The notes under the pieces were generated by a model, which was not told where the DNA came from, did not search any database, and worked only from the letters and a program-made list of their open reading frames with translations. A DNA stretch of 39,288 nt from CAVQFO01 sp963711725 (lineage in GTDB: Bacteria; Pseudomonadota; Gammaproteobacteria; Nitrococcales; Aquisalimonadaceae): assembly GCA_963711725.1 (NCBI GenBank), contig CAVQFO010000046.1, positions 1-39,288 on the forward strand, read 5' to 3'. Of this stretch, positions 24,931 through 32,871 are shown piece by piece; position 1 is the first letter of the stretch, and every line of letters begins with the position of its first letter. The translations under genes were made by a program, and so were the position numbers.

Positions 24931-25935
24931 TCAGGCAGCCATCGCGCCGCTCCCCGAGGCTTCACGTGCGTTGGGGCCGATACACCCCAGCTCCTCGAGA
25001 GTGCGTTTCACGGCCTCTTGGAAAGGGGTGTGGGGTTCCTCCCCGAGAAAGGCAACGAGCTTGCGATTGTCCAATTGCAGTGTCTCGCGCCAGAGATAGC
25101 GCATCTCCAGAAGCTCGCGCATGGTCACGTTGAAAGGGGCTGCGGCGTAGACCGCGAACCAGGGCATACGCCGGATAGGTGCGTTCGGATTTCCTGCGGC
25201 CCGGGCGATGGTTTCGGCCATTCGAACGCCGCGGGTTAGAAAGTGGCCGCCGAAATGGAAGGTTTCGAGTGCGCCCAGTTCGCTCTCGCGTTCAGCCAGG
25301 CGTACGAAGGTTTCCGCCAGATCCGGCAGGTAGGCCCAATTGTGTCCCGCACCGTGTTCGCCGGGGTAGGTCACCGAACGGACGGGCTTGCCGGGTTTTA
25401 CTAGAACCGCCTCGAACCAGGAACTGGCCCCGTTCGCCCCGAAGAAATCACCGGCGCGCACGACGATGGAGCGGGCGCCTTGCGCCGCCCCTTGCCGCAG
25501 AGCCCGCTCCATATCCACCCGAATACGGCCCTTGCGGGTGCGTGGGTTTTGCGGCGCTTCCTCGCCGACCAGGGGCCAGGCGTCGGGGCCGTAGTTGTAG
25601 ACGTTGCCGGGGAAGAGGATTCGCGCGCCGGTCATCTTGGCGGCGGCGATGGTGTTGTCGAGCATGGGTACCGCCAGCCCTTTCCAGTCGCGGTAACCGG
25701 GCGGATTTACGGCGTGGACGATGACATCCATGCCTTGGGCGGCGCCGCAGACATCATCGCGGGACATGGCATCTCCGCGCTGCCAGTCGACGGCGTCGTC
25801 GTCGGCAAAATGCCCGCGCGCCCGGACAGGGTCGCGATGAAGGGCGGAGACGTTCCAGCCGTGTTGCAGAAAGGCGATGGTGATGGCCCGTCCGACGCTG
25901 CCGGTGGCCCCGATAATCAGTACTTTGCGAGTCAT
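24931..25935 (-). CDS. NAD(P)-binding SDR-like epimerase/reductase lacking the catalytic Tyr motif
   Basis: 334 residues. The Rossmann glycine motif GATGSVG is at residues 9-15 of RKVLIIGATGSVGRAITIAF, followed by an extended-SDR body with VIVHAVNPPGYRDW, ILFPGNVYNYGPD, VVRAGDFFGA and HNWAYLPDLAETFV. The expected YxxxK is not visible; the equivalent stretch after NVYNYG reads PRTRKGRIRVDMERAL. It may therefore be an atypical reductase or an NAD(P)-binding regulator-like protein (NmrA-like), and I cannot name a substrate. The ATG at 25935 is preceded by GGGGAGA; the open frame extends upstream but is not protein-like there. It is divergent from a LysR regulator with 93 bases between them, a common pairing for a regulator and its target. 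Confidence 0.85.
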   Translation of the reverse strand: MTRKVLIIGATGSVGRAITIAFLQHGWNVSALHRDPVRARGHFADDDAVDWQRGDAMSRDDVCGAAQGMDVIVHAVNPPGYRDWKGLAVPMLDNTIAAAKMTGARILFPGNVYNYGPDAWPLVGEEAPQNPRTRKGRIRVDMERALRQGAAQGARSIVVRAGDFFGANGASSWFEAVLVKPGKPVRSVTYPGEHGAGHNWAYLPDLAETFVRLAERESELGALETFHFGGHFLTRGVRMAETIARAAGNPNAPIRRMPWFAVYAAAPFNVTMRELLEMRYLWRETLQLDNRKLVAFLGEEPHTPFQEAVKRTLEELGCIGPNAREASGSGAMAA

Positions 25936-25969
25936 GGTCGTTCTCCCCTGTTGACTGTGGGGATACGAT

Positions 25970-25991
25970 CCAATATTTGATAATGAATTGG
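25970..25991. promoter_or_regulatory. CCAAT-N12-ATTGG dyad in the SDR/LysR divergent region
   Basis: CCAAT (25970-25974) and ATTGG (25987-25991) are inverted copies around A/T-rich sequence. It is centred between the divergent genes, where a LysR tetramer would be expected to bind. The site is a candidate only. Confidence 0.4.
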
Positions 25992-26016
25992 AATTGACTA
26001 AATACGACGGATAGTT

Positions 26017-26030
26017 ATACATAAATGTAT
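26017..26030. promoter_or_regulatory. Palindrome overlapping a LysR start codon
   Basis: ATACATAAATGTAT is a perfect palindrome whose last two bases are the first two of the ATG at 26029. Occupancy by a regulator, or hairpin formation in the message, would interfere with initiation at that codon. No Shine-Dalgarno sequence is present before it. Confidence 0.4.
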
Positions 26031-26943
26031 GTCTATGGCCAATCCGACCTGGGACCTGTATCGGTCCATGCTCGCCGTCATTCGCGAGGGCAGCCTTTCC
26101 GGGGCGGCCCGGAGCCTGGGGCTGACCCAGCCCACCATTGGGCGGCATGTGGATGCCCTGGAGAGTGCGCTGGGTTTGTCGTTGTTCGTGCGGGGGCAAC
26201 GCGGTCTGGTACCCACGGACGCGGCGCTTGATCTCAAGCCCCACGCCGAGGCCATGGAGGCGGCCGCCGCTGCTCTGGAACGGACCGTTTCCGGCGAGAC
26301 GGGGGACGATGCAGGGACCGTTCGCGTCACCGCCAGCGAGATCGTTGGCTGCGGCGTGCTGCCGCGCATGCTGGCCCCGTTCCGGGCCGAGCATCCCCAC
26401 ATCGCCATCGAACTGGTGACTTCAAACCGACTCTCGAACCTGCTCACCCGGGAAGCGGACATCGCGGTGCGCATGACGCGCCCGGAGCAACTGGCGCTGG
26501 TGGCGAAACGGGTCGGCGAGGTCGAGCTGGGGCTGTATGCCCACAAGGACTATCTCGCCCGCCGGGGCGTGCCCGCCCGCGTCGAGGGCCTTCAGGGGCA
26601 TTCCGTGGTGGGGTTCGACACCGATTTCCGCTCCTTCTCCGGTTCCGTGCGTGGTTTGGAAAGCGCCGGCGGCAACCTGCGCCGCGAGGCCTTCGATTTC
26701 CGCAGCGACAGCCACGTCGCGCAGTTGGAAGCCATTCGCGCCGGCCTGGGCATTGGCGGCGTTCAGAAACCCATGGCGGCGCTTGATTCCAACCTGGTGC
26801 CGGTCCTGCCGAACCAGGTGGCCTTCGGGCTGGAAATGTGGCTTGCCATGCATGAGAACCTGCGCGCCGTGCGGCCCGTCAGGCTTCTCTTCGACCACCT
26901 CTACGACGCGTTGGCAGACTACTGCCGCAGGTCCCGCGGGTGA
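26029..26943 (+). CDS. LysR-type transcriptional regulator (SDR-linked)
   Basis: 304 residues. N-terminal HTH: LYRSMLAVIREGSLSGAARSLGLTQPTIGRHVDALESALGLSLFVR; then the effector-binding domain with GTVRVTASEIVGCGVLPRMLAPF, ADIAVRMTRPEQ and VAQLEAIRAGLGIGG. These are standard LysR positions and length. The ligand is unknown. Starts at 26029 and 26035 are both possible and neither has a ribosome site; MANPTWDLYRSM from 26035 resembles the usual family N-terminus. It is divergent from the SDR-like gene, which it probably regulates, and ends just before the promoter region of the universal stress protein gene. Confidence 0.9.
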   Translation: MSMANPTWDLYRSMLAVIREGSLSGAARSLGLTQPTIGRHVDALESALGLSLFVRGQRGLVPTDAALDLKPHAEAMEAAAAALERTVSGETGDDAGTVRVTASEIVGCGVLPRMLAPFRAEHPHIAIELVTSNRLSNLLTREADIAVRMTRPEQLALVAKRVGEVELGLYAHKDYLARRGVPARVEGLQGHSVVGFDTDFRSFSGSVRGLESAGGNLRREAFDFRSDSHVAQLEAIRAGLGIGGVQKPMAALDSNLVPVLPNQVAFGLEMWLAMHENLRAVRPVRLLFDHLYDALADYCRRSRG

Positions 26944-26979
26944 GCGGCAGCCGGCTGAAGCGGTCAACCGCCAGTGTTA

Positions 26980-26993
26980 TTGACCCGGGTCAA
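26980..26993 (+). promoter_or_regulatory. FNR/DNR-type regulator site upstream of the usp gene
   Basis: TTGACCCGGGTCAA is a perfect palindrome fitting the CRP/FNR-superfamily form TTGAC-N4-GTCAA, one base per half-site away from FNR TTGAT-N4-ATCAA. A CAATAT (27016-27021) lies where a -10 would fall if the site were centred at -41.5, the class II activator position. Control by low oxygen or nitric oxide is the likely meaning. Confidence 0.6.
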
Positions 26994-27076
26994 ATGGAGA
27001 AACGGAACAGGGGCGCAATATTGCTTGCAAAGGGACGGGCGGACGGCCGGTCCCGCCGGATGCGAGGGTTACGCAA

Positions 27077-27946
27077 ATGCCGTATATGCCGTACAAGACC
27101 GTTCTGGTCTGCCTGGACAACCGATCGCGCTCGAAGGACACGCTGGAAACGGCGGTGGGTTTGGCCAAGTCCTTCGGCGCCCAGCTCATGGGCGTGCACC
27201 TGGAGCCCGAAATAAGCCGATACATCACTGCAGGTCCCGCCGACATGGGTGCCGGTATCGGCTACAGCATGGACGCCCGCCGGGCGGCCGAAGAGGCCGA
27301 ACACCTCCGCGCCCGCTCCAACGAGGTGGAGCAGATGTTCAAGGACGCCGTGAATGCAGCGGGCGTGAAGAACGCCGGGTGGCGGACCGTGGCCGGCGAT
27401 CCCCTGACCAGCGCCAGCGAATTCGGGCGCTATGCGGACTTGACCGTGATCGGCCAGGCCGATGCCGACGATCGTGCCGCGTCCTACCCTGTGGCGCTGC
27501 CGGGCGCCATGGCGCTGAGCACCGGACGGCCGGTTCTGGTCGTGCCGTATGCCGGCGAATACCGGGTGGTGGGAAAACACCTGGCCATCGCCTGGAACGG
27601 TAGCCGGGAGGCTGCGCGGGCCGTATTCGATTCCATTCCGTTCCTGCACGCCGCCGAACGAATCACCATCATTACCGTAGCGCCCGGACACGAAGTGGTC
27701 GGAGAAGCGCCTTGCCAGGAACTGCAGGCCTATCTGCAGCGGCGAGGGCTTGAGTCGAGGGTCGAGCGTCTGGTACCCGGAGGTCTGACTACCACCGACG
27801 CCATTCTTTCGGCGCTGGCGGATATCGGTGCCGATCTGCTGGTTATGGGAGCCTACGGACACTCGCGGGTTCGGGAACTGTTCCTGGGCGGGGTGTCGCG
27901 GGGGATACTGACGCAGATGACCGTGCCGGTACTGTTTTCGCACTGA
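27077..27946 (+). CDS. Tandem universal stress protein (UspA family)
   Basis: 289 residues, two Usp domains. The first opens MPYKTVLVCLDNRSRSKDTLETAVGLAKSFGAQLMGVHLEPE; the second starts near 167 at HLAIAWNGSREAARAVFDSIPFL. The C-terminal domain carries the nucleotide-loop pattern G-A-Y-G-H-S with G nine residues later (LLVMGAYGHSRVRELFLGG), suggesting ATP binding there; the first domain lacks a clear copy. Such tandem proteins support survival under energy or oxygen stress. GAGGG lies nine bases before the ATG at 27077; the ATG at 27086 is also possible. An FNR/DNR-type palindrome about 90 bases upstream suggests induction under oxygen limitation. Confidence 0.9.
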   Translation: MPYMPYKTVLVCLDNRSRSKDTLETAVGLAKSFGAQLMGVHLEPEISRYITAGPADMGAGIGYSMDARRAAEEAEHLRARSNEVEQMFKDAVNAAGVKNAGWRTVAGDPLTSASEFGRYADLTVIGQADADDRAASYPVALPGAMALSTGRPVLVVPYAGEYRVVGKHLAIAWNGSREAARAVFDSIPFLHAAERITIITVAPGHEVVGEAPCQELQAYLQRRGLESRVERLVPGGLTTTDAILSALADIGADLLVMGAYGHSRVRELFLGGVSRGILTQMTVPVLFSH

Positions 27947-28017
27947 GTCCGGAGAGTGTTGCGGAGGCAAGGCACGCCGGCAAGGTCTCGGCCGTTGATT
28001 CGGTCGCGTTTCCTGGC

Positions 28018-28047
28018 CTGCCATTCCCTCCTGCGCGGGAATGGCAG
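28018..28047. repeat. Extragenic palindrome between convergent genes
   Basis: CTGCCATTCCC (28018-28028) pairs over 11 bases with GGGAATGGCAG (28037-28047) around an eight-base loop. The CATTCCC...GGGAATG pattern recalls common extragenic repeats in Proteobacteria. It lacks a T-run, but it could terminate or insulate the convergent usp and hemerythrin transcripts. Confidence 0.55.
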
Positions 28048-28093
28048 GGGGCACGACACTCTCCCTGGCGGCAAAGGGAAGTAGCCCCGGGTT

Positions 28094-28531
28094 TTACTCC
28101 TGGGGCGCGCTCATGTCGCGCCGGTATTCTTCGGCCAACTCCTCTTTCTGATCGTCTTCCAACACGCGGCCGGCCTGCTGGAAGACTTCGTGCTCCTCTT
28201 CCTCCAGGTGATGAGTCACCAGATGCCGCAGTTCCCGGGCGGCGTCCAGCCACGCGGGTGAGCTTAATGACGTGCGGTCCAGCTTGCCGATGAGTTCGTC
28301 GATTTGTTGATGCTCTGCAATGCTGTGCCGGGCCATTTCCTGGGTGAGGTCGTGTTCCAGCAGGGGCACATAGAAATACCGTTCCTCCGCCGCTGCGTGA
28401 TCCTGCAGCGCGACCTTCGCTTGTTCGAACAGCTGGTCGCGACGTTTGCTGTCTCCGGTGGTGTCCACCAGATCGTGCAGCAGCGTCCGCTGTATATCGT
28501 GATCCTCGCGCAAGGCGTCGAATATGGTCAT
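28094..28531 (-). CDS. Hemerythrin-like (HHE) domain protein
   Basis: 145 residues, one four-helix hemerythrin domain. Candidate di-iron ligands follow the HHE pattern: H11 (EDHDIQ), H45 and E49 (DHAAAEERYFYVPLLEHD), H74 (EHQQIDEL) and H108 with a Glu four residues later (HHLEEEEHEVF). The typical role is reversible O2 or NO binding, or iron-related stress sensing, in the cytoplasm. The ATG at 28531 has GGAG close upstream. It lies convergent to the universal stress protein gene that has an FNR/DNR-type site, which fits a low-oxygen or nitrosative-stress setting, though no such site was seen before this gene. Confidence 0.92.
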   Translation of the reverse strand: MTIFDALREDHDIQRTLLHDLVDTTGDSKRRDQLFEQAKVALQDHAAAEERYFYVPLLEHDLTQEMARHSIAEHQQIDELIGKLDRTSLSSPAWLDAARELRHLVTHHLEEEEHEVFQQAGRVLEDDQKEELAEEYRRDMSAPQE

Positions 28532-28640
28532 TTCATCTCCTGCGATTCTGCTGGGCCAAGGTCGATGAACGACGGAACCTGTGGTCTCCGAACGAGGAAT
28601 GCAAGCGCGTGGAGCGGTGATTTACAGCTTCCGGCGCATC

Positions 28641-29837
28641 CTACTTGGTAGAAACCCCCAGTAGATCCAGGACCTTGCGGCTGGGATAGCCGTCGGCGAT
28701 CAAGCCCTGGCGTTCCTGGTAAGCGCGCAAGGCGCTGCGGGTTGCCGGTCCCAGGATGCCGTCGGCTTCGCCGGCGTTCAGGCCTTTGGCGTTGAGTTGC
28801 TGCTGCAACGCCCGGACGGTCTCTCGATCCAGGTTGGGCAGGTCGGTGGGCGGCGGGTTTTGGAGCTGGCCGGCACCGGCAATGCGATCCGCCAGGTAGC
28901 CAACGGACAAGGCGTAGAATTCCGACCGATTCCAGCCCATGATCACGCGGAAGTTGGGATAGACCAGGAAAGCGGGGCCTTCGTGGCCGGCCGGAAGCAG
29001 CAGTGAGGCCTTGACGGTGTCCTCCGGAAGTGGACGTCCGCTCGCCTCCGTCACGCCCAGCTTTCGCCAGGCATCCAGGGCGCGGGGATCGTCCAGGCCC
29101 GCCGTCTCGTAGGGGAAGTCTTCGGGAAGCTTTACTTCCCGGCCCCAGCGGGTGCCGATCTTCCAGCCCAGTCCTCTAAGGAAATTCGCCGCCGAAGCCA
29201 TGGCGTCCGGCAGGCTGTTCCAGACGTCGCGCCTGCCGTCGCCGTCGTAGTCCACGGCGTATTGGAGGAAGACGCTGGGCATGAACTGGAAATTCCCCAG
29301 AGCGCCCGCCCAGGAGCCTTTCAACCGTTGCGCCGTGACATCGCCACGGTCCACGATCCGCAGCGCGTCCATCAGCTGACCGGTGAAGTAGTCGCTGCGC
29401 CGTGGGTCGCAGGCGAGGGTGGCCAGCGAGTCCAGCGTGGACATGTTGCCGAAGAACCGACCGAAGTTGGTTTCCATGCCCCAGAAGGCCACCAGGTAGC
29501 GTCCCGGCACGCCGTATTGGTTGGTGATCCGCTGCAACAATTCGCGGTGTTGCCGATAGAGTTCGCGGCCCTGCGCGACCCGCTCCGGGGTAACCCGCTG
29601 GTTGAGATAGTTGGCAAAGGTCAGCGTGAATTCGGGTTGGCGGCGATCCAGATCGATAACCCGCTGAACGTAGCTCACCCTGCCCAGCACGTCCTTGACC
29701 ACGTGCTCCGACAAACCCCGGGCCCGAGCCTGCTGTTGAAGGTCGCTGACACAGGCGTTGAAATCGCCGTCGGCCAGGGCGGGGACGGTGAACAGGACGC
29801 CGGCACAGAGGGCGACCAGGTGTTTGAGGGGGATCAT
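28641..29837 (-). CDS. MltB-type lytic murein transglycosylase with peptidoglycan-binding domain
   Basis: 398 residues. A signal peptide ends VPALA (about 22). The catalytic domain follows: RYLVAFWGMETNFGRFFGN with the catalytic Glu at 122, SWAGALGNFQFMPSVFLQYAVDYDGDG (the conserved substrate-groove stretch), and GWKIGTRWGREV. A C-terminal PG_binding_1 domain starts about 335 (LDRETVRALQQQLNAKGLNAGEADGILGPATRSALRAYQERQGL). It cleaves the MurNAc-GlcNAc bond in the periplasm, forming 1,6-anhydro ends. No lipobox is seen, so it is probably soluble in the periplasm, unlike the lipoprotein MltB of E. coli. No strong ribosome site precedes the ATG. It is divergent from an MFS carrier gene. Confidence 0.93.
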   Translation of the reverse strand: MIPLKHLVALCAGVLFTVPALADGDFNACVSDLQQQARARGLSEHVVKDVLGRVSYVQRVIDLDRRQPEFTLTFANYLNQRVTPERVAQGRELYRQHRELLQRITNQYGVPGRYLVAFWGMETNFGRFFGNMSTLDSLATLACDPRRSDYFTGQLMDALRIVDRGDVTAQRLKGSWAGALGNFQFMPSVFLQYAVDYDGDGRRDVWNSLPDAMASAANFLRGLGWKIGTRWGREVKLPEDFPYETAGLDDPRALDAWRKLGVTEASGRPLPEDTVKASLLLPAGHEGPAFLVYPNFRVIMGWNRSEFYALSVGYLADRIAGAGQLQNPPPTDLPNLDRETVRALQQQLNAKGLNAGEADGILGPATRSALRAYQERQGLIADGYPSRKVLDLLGVSTK

Positions 29838-30017
29838 AGGCGGACGGGATACACTCGCTCTGAATAGAGACCGAATCTCTCAAGGCCACTCATGGGAGTC
29901 AAGCCCCTTCGCGGAGTGACACGGGCGCCTCGATGCGGGATCATCGGGGCCGCCGCGACCCGGCCCGACGGCTGCCGTCCGCCGGGGGATTTTCCTCGCA
30001 TGCCAGGAGTGGACCGA

Positions 30018-31208
30018 ATGGGCGCCAGCCCCGTCATTCTGTACGTTCTGCTTTGGTGCCTGGGGGTCTATCTCCGGCTCACGGTGCTGATCGTTCCTCC
30101 TCTGATTCCGCATCTGGAGCAGTCCTTCGGTTTCTCCACGGGACAGGTCGCCATGGCCACCAGCCTGCCGGCGCTGTTCATTGGTGCCGGGGCGCTGATG
30201 GGCGGTTGGTTGGTGGGGCGCCTGGGCGCGGTCAGCACTGCCGCGGGCGGGTTGGTGGTGATCGCCGTGGGCAGTAGCCTGCGCAGCTTTCCGGATGGCT
30301 ATGTACTGTTCCTGGGGGCAACCGCGATCATGGGCGCGGGAATCGCGCTGTTGCAGACCTCCATGCCCGTGTTGTCCAGGGCCTGGATGCCGATGCGGAT
30401 CGGGCGGGTGACGGCCGTCTACACCAACGGCTTGCTATCCGGCGAGTTGATCGCCGCGGCACTGACCGGACCGCTGGTTCGGCACCTGCTGGGTGAACAT
30501 TGGCTGTGGGCGTTTTCGGTATGGGCGCTGCCCGTGCCTCTGATCGTGGTCGGTTTGATCGTCTATGCCCGGGCCCGCGGCGGTCGTGCCGTCGGCGTGC
30601 CGGCGCCGGCCGCGGCCATTCCGCATCTGTCCTGGAGCGATCCGCTGATCTGGAAAGTGGCGTTGTTGTTGGGCGCGGCCGGGGGGCTGTATTTCTCCGG
30701 GAACGTGTTCCTCTCACACATTCTGGGTGTTCAGGGGCGTATCGACCTGCTGGATACCGGACTCGCCATGCTCAATGGCTCCCAGTTGCTGTCCTCGGCA
30801 ATACTGATCGCCTTCGCCGACCGCCTGCTGGGCAGACGCTGGCCGCTGCTGCTGGTAACCGGCGGGGCGGTGTCCATGGTGCCCGTGCTTTTCCTGTCGG
30901 GGCCTGCCGGAGTGATTTGGGGCGCCGCCGTTCTCGGGTTTTGCACCAGTTCCATGCTGACGTTCGCGCTGGCGTTGCCGGCCTGGCTGGTCGCGGAATC
31001 CCAGGTGAGGAAGCTCGCCGCCGGTGCCTTCGCCATCGGCAACAGCCTGGTCTTTCTGATCCCCGCGCTGGCCGGTTGGATCAAGGATGTTACCGGTGTG
31101 GCACTGTTGGGCTTTGCTCCGGCGGTGCTGGTAGCGCTGATCGCCATGGCGGCGACCGGGGGGATGCATCCGCGGCATCATGGGGAGCGGCGTTTGGCGG
31201 AGGAATAG
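30018..31208 (+). CDS. MFS transporter of the CynX/NimT type
   Basis: 396 residues with twelve predicted hydrophobic helices spread over the whole chain. The opening ILYVLLWCLGVYLRLTVLIVPPLIPHLEQSFGFSTGQVAMATSLPALFIGAGALMGGWLVGRLG matches the CynX/NimT branch, whose members move cyanate, nitroimidazoles or small organic anions. The substrate is unknown here. The ATG at 30018 was selected because AGGAG lies eight bases before it; an earlier in-frame ATG at 30000 is less well placed, and codons further upstream are not membrane-like. It converges on an AraC regulator gene and is divergent from the transglycosylase gene. Confidence 0.85.
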   Translation: MGASPVILYVLLWCLGVYLRLTVLIVPPLIPHLEQSFGFSTGQVAMATSLPALFIGAGALMGGWLVGRLGAVSTAAGGLVVIAVGSSLRSFPDGYVLFLGATAIMGAGIALLQTSMPVLSRAWMPMRIGRVTAVYTNGLLSGELIAAALTGPLVRHLLGEHWLWAFSVWALPVPLIVVGLIVYARARGGRAVGVPAPAAAIPHLSWSDPLIWKVALLLGAAGGLYFSGNVFLSHILGVQGRIDLLDTGLAMLNGSQLLSSAILIAFADRLLGRRWPLLLVTGGAVSMVPVLFLSGPAGVIWGAAVLGFCTSSMLTFALALPAWLVAESQVRKLAAGAFAIGNSLVFLIPALAGWIKDVTGVALLGFAPAVLVALIAMAATGGMHPRHHGERRLAEE

Positions 31209-31231
31209 TCGAACTGACTGGCCGGCTGGTC

Positions 31232-31248
31232 GCGGCGATGAGCGCCGC
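31232..31248. terminator. Small GC hairpin between convergent genes
   Basis: GCGGCG (31232-31237) and CGCCGC (31243-31248) flank ATGAG. It lies in the 77-base gap between the convergent MFS and AraC genes. It has no T-run, so termination is only suggested; it could be a REP-type remnant (followed by CCCTGC). Confidence 0.3.
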
Positions 31249-31285
31249 CCCTGCAAGAAGACCCGTTCCGGTGCGACCGCCCCTG

Positions 31286-32275
31286 CTATTCGTTTCCGGA
31301 TTCCTGGGCATCGCCGCGACCTCCTAATTCCCGCCAAGCCGAAGGCGGCTGTCCCGTAATCCGCCGAAACGCCCGGCTGAAGGCGGCTTCGGAACCGTAG
31401 CCCACCTCGGCGGCAATTGCGGCGATGCCCGCTTCGGCGTTCTCGCGCAGGGCGTTCGCCGCCAGTTGCATTCGCCAGCGGGTGAGGTAGGCCATGGGGC
31501 TCAGTCCCAGAAATTGGCGGAAGCGGTCCGACAGTACGGAGCGTGAGGAGTGGAGGTCCAGGGCAAGAGCGTCCACCGTCCAGGCAGCCGCCGGCTCCCT
31601 GTGAAACCGCTCCAGGGCGCGGCCGACCAGCGGATCACGCAGCGCCGACAGCCAGCCCCGGTGGTCTTCGGGCAGGCCGGCGATGTGTCGGCGCAACGCC
31701 TCAACGAACAGGAGCTCCGTCAGCCGGGAGAGCAGGCAGGCCCCGCCGGGGGCGGGATCGGCTGATTCCTGGACCAGTTGCTGGATACCCGCAGGCAACC
31801 AACCCGTGGTGCCGATATCGCTCGCAGGCAGGTGAAGCAGGCGGGGTAGGGTGGAGGCCAGAGGGTTAAAAGGCGCGTCGTCGCAGTGCAGGAATGCGCA
31901 CACGACTCGCGTACCGTCACCCCCGCCGCCATGGCGTATGACCGGCAGCCCTTCTTCTCCGGCGCCGGGCAGCAGGCGCACAACGGATTCGCTGAGGGCG
32001 CCGGGCCGGTTCCCAAGGGTGTGGGCGTCCCCCCGGGGCAGGATGATCAGATCGCCCTCTTCCAGGCGCCGCGCATCGCCGTCGCCCAGTTCCGCCCAGC
32101 AACCGCCGTGGGCCACGATGTGCATCAGGGCGATGTGACGGGCCGTGGGGAGCAGCAACGGTGCCAGTTTGTTGGGCGGCGGGCTGCTTACCGACCAGGG
32201 TTCGGAGAACTCTCCCCGGAACAGCACCGCACCCGATAGCCGCACCCGCTGCAATACGTCGGATAGTACGTCCAT
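31286..32275 (-). CDS. AraC-family regulator with N-terminal cupin
   Basis: 329 residues. The N-terminal half (about 20-215) is a cupin-like sensor with ARHIALMHIVAHGGCWAEL and LEEGDLIILPRGDAH. The C-terminal AraC domain has two HTH units: WTVDALALDLHSSRSVLSDRFRQFLGLSPMAYLTRWRMQLAA and IAAIAAEVGYGSEAAFSRAFRRITGQPPSAWR. This N-terminal type (AraC_binding_2/cupin_6) usually governs a nearby oxidoreductase or transport gene. The ATG at 32275 follows GGGAAAG. It is divergent from the DsrE gene, which makes the DsrE-ferritin genes possible targets, and convergent with the MFS gene. Confidence 0.9.
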   Translation of the reverse strand: MDVLSDVLQRVRLSGAVLFRGEFSEPWSVSSPPPNKLAPLLLPTARHIALMHIVAHGGCWAELGDGDARRLEEGDLIILPRGDAHTLGNRPGALSESVVRLLPGAGEEGLPVIRHGGGGDGTRVVCAFLHCDDAPFNPLASTLPRLLHLPASDIGTTGWLPAGIQQLVQESADPAPGGACLLSRLTELLFVEALRRHIAGLPEDHRGWLSALRDPLVGRALERFHREPAAAWTVDALALDLHSSRSVLSDRFRQFLGLSPMAYLTRWRMQLAANALRENAEAGIAAIAAEVGYGSEAAFSRAFRRITGQPPSAWRELGGRGDAQESGNE

Positions 32276-32399
32276 GCTTTCCCGAATATTCCCGGTGCCG
32301 CGGTCAACTATTCAGGAGTTTCGGTCATGCTTCGGTTTCCGGCAAGGGTCCAGACTGAAGGTGCAACGCAACGAAATGCATTTTCAGGAGGACCCCGTC

Positions 32400-32768
32400 A
32401 TGAACGAACCCACCCGCGATTTGGTCGTGATGATCACCCATGGGATCGACCACGAGTTGTCGTCCGCCGCGTTCACCATCGCCAACGGAGGTATGACCGC
32501 CGGCATGAATGTGTCGGTGTTCCTCACCAGCTCCGGGGTGGATGTAGTGCGCAAGCGCGCAGCCAAGACCACGCACGTCGCGCCGCTGGAGCCGCTGGCC
32601 GAGTTGATCCAGGACTTTATTTCCCGGGGCGGCACGCTGTGGGCCTGCACACCCTGCGTGAAGAGTCGTGGCTATGAACAGGACGACCTGCTCGACGGCG
32701 TGATCATCACGGGCGCCAGCCCCATGCACGAGCTGATCCGCAACGGCGCGGCCACGCTTTGTTTCTGA
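32400..32768 (+). CDS. DsrE family protein
   Basis: 122 residues, a single DsrE/DsrF-like Rossmann-type domain. Landmarks are LVVMITHGIDHELSSAAFTIANGGMTAGMNVSVFLTSSGVDVVRK and GGTLWACTPCVKSRGYEQDDLLDGVIITGASPMHEL, with C93 and C96 in WACTPC. Related proteins transfer sulfur or bind thiols in dissimilatory sulfur metabolism and tRNA thiolation, but this free-standing type has no fixed role. The ATG at 32400 is preceded by AGGAGG. A ferritin-like gene follows 103 bases later on the same strand with a strong hairpin between them. Confidence 0.85.
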   Translation: MNEPTRDLVVMITHGIDHELSSAAFTIANGGMTAGMNVSVFLTSSGVDVVRKRAAKTTHVAPLEPLAELIQDFISRGGTLWACTPCVKSRGYEQDDLLDGVIITGASPMHELIRNGAATLCF

Positions 32769-32811
32769 ACTGCATCCGCATTCGCCGTCGCTCCGTATCA
32801 GGAAGTGCGAT

Positions 32812-32838
32812 GCCCGGGGACCCATTGGGTTCCCGGGC
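32812..32838 (+). promoter_or_regulatory. Strong intercistronic hairpin between dsrE-like and ferritin-like genes
   Basis: GCCCGGGGACCC (12 bases) pairs with GGGTTCCCGGGC, one pair being G-U, around a three-base loop. There is no following T-run, so it is more likely a transcript-processing or stabilising element than an intrinsic terminator. It would allow different yields of the two proteins. Confidence 0.5.
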
Positions 32839-32871
32839 TCGGAAACCTTCACGCGATACGGAGATTGAACA

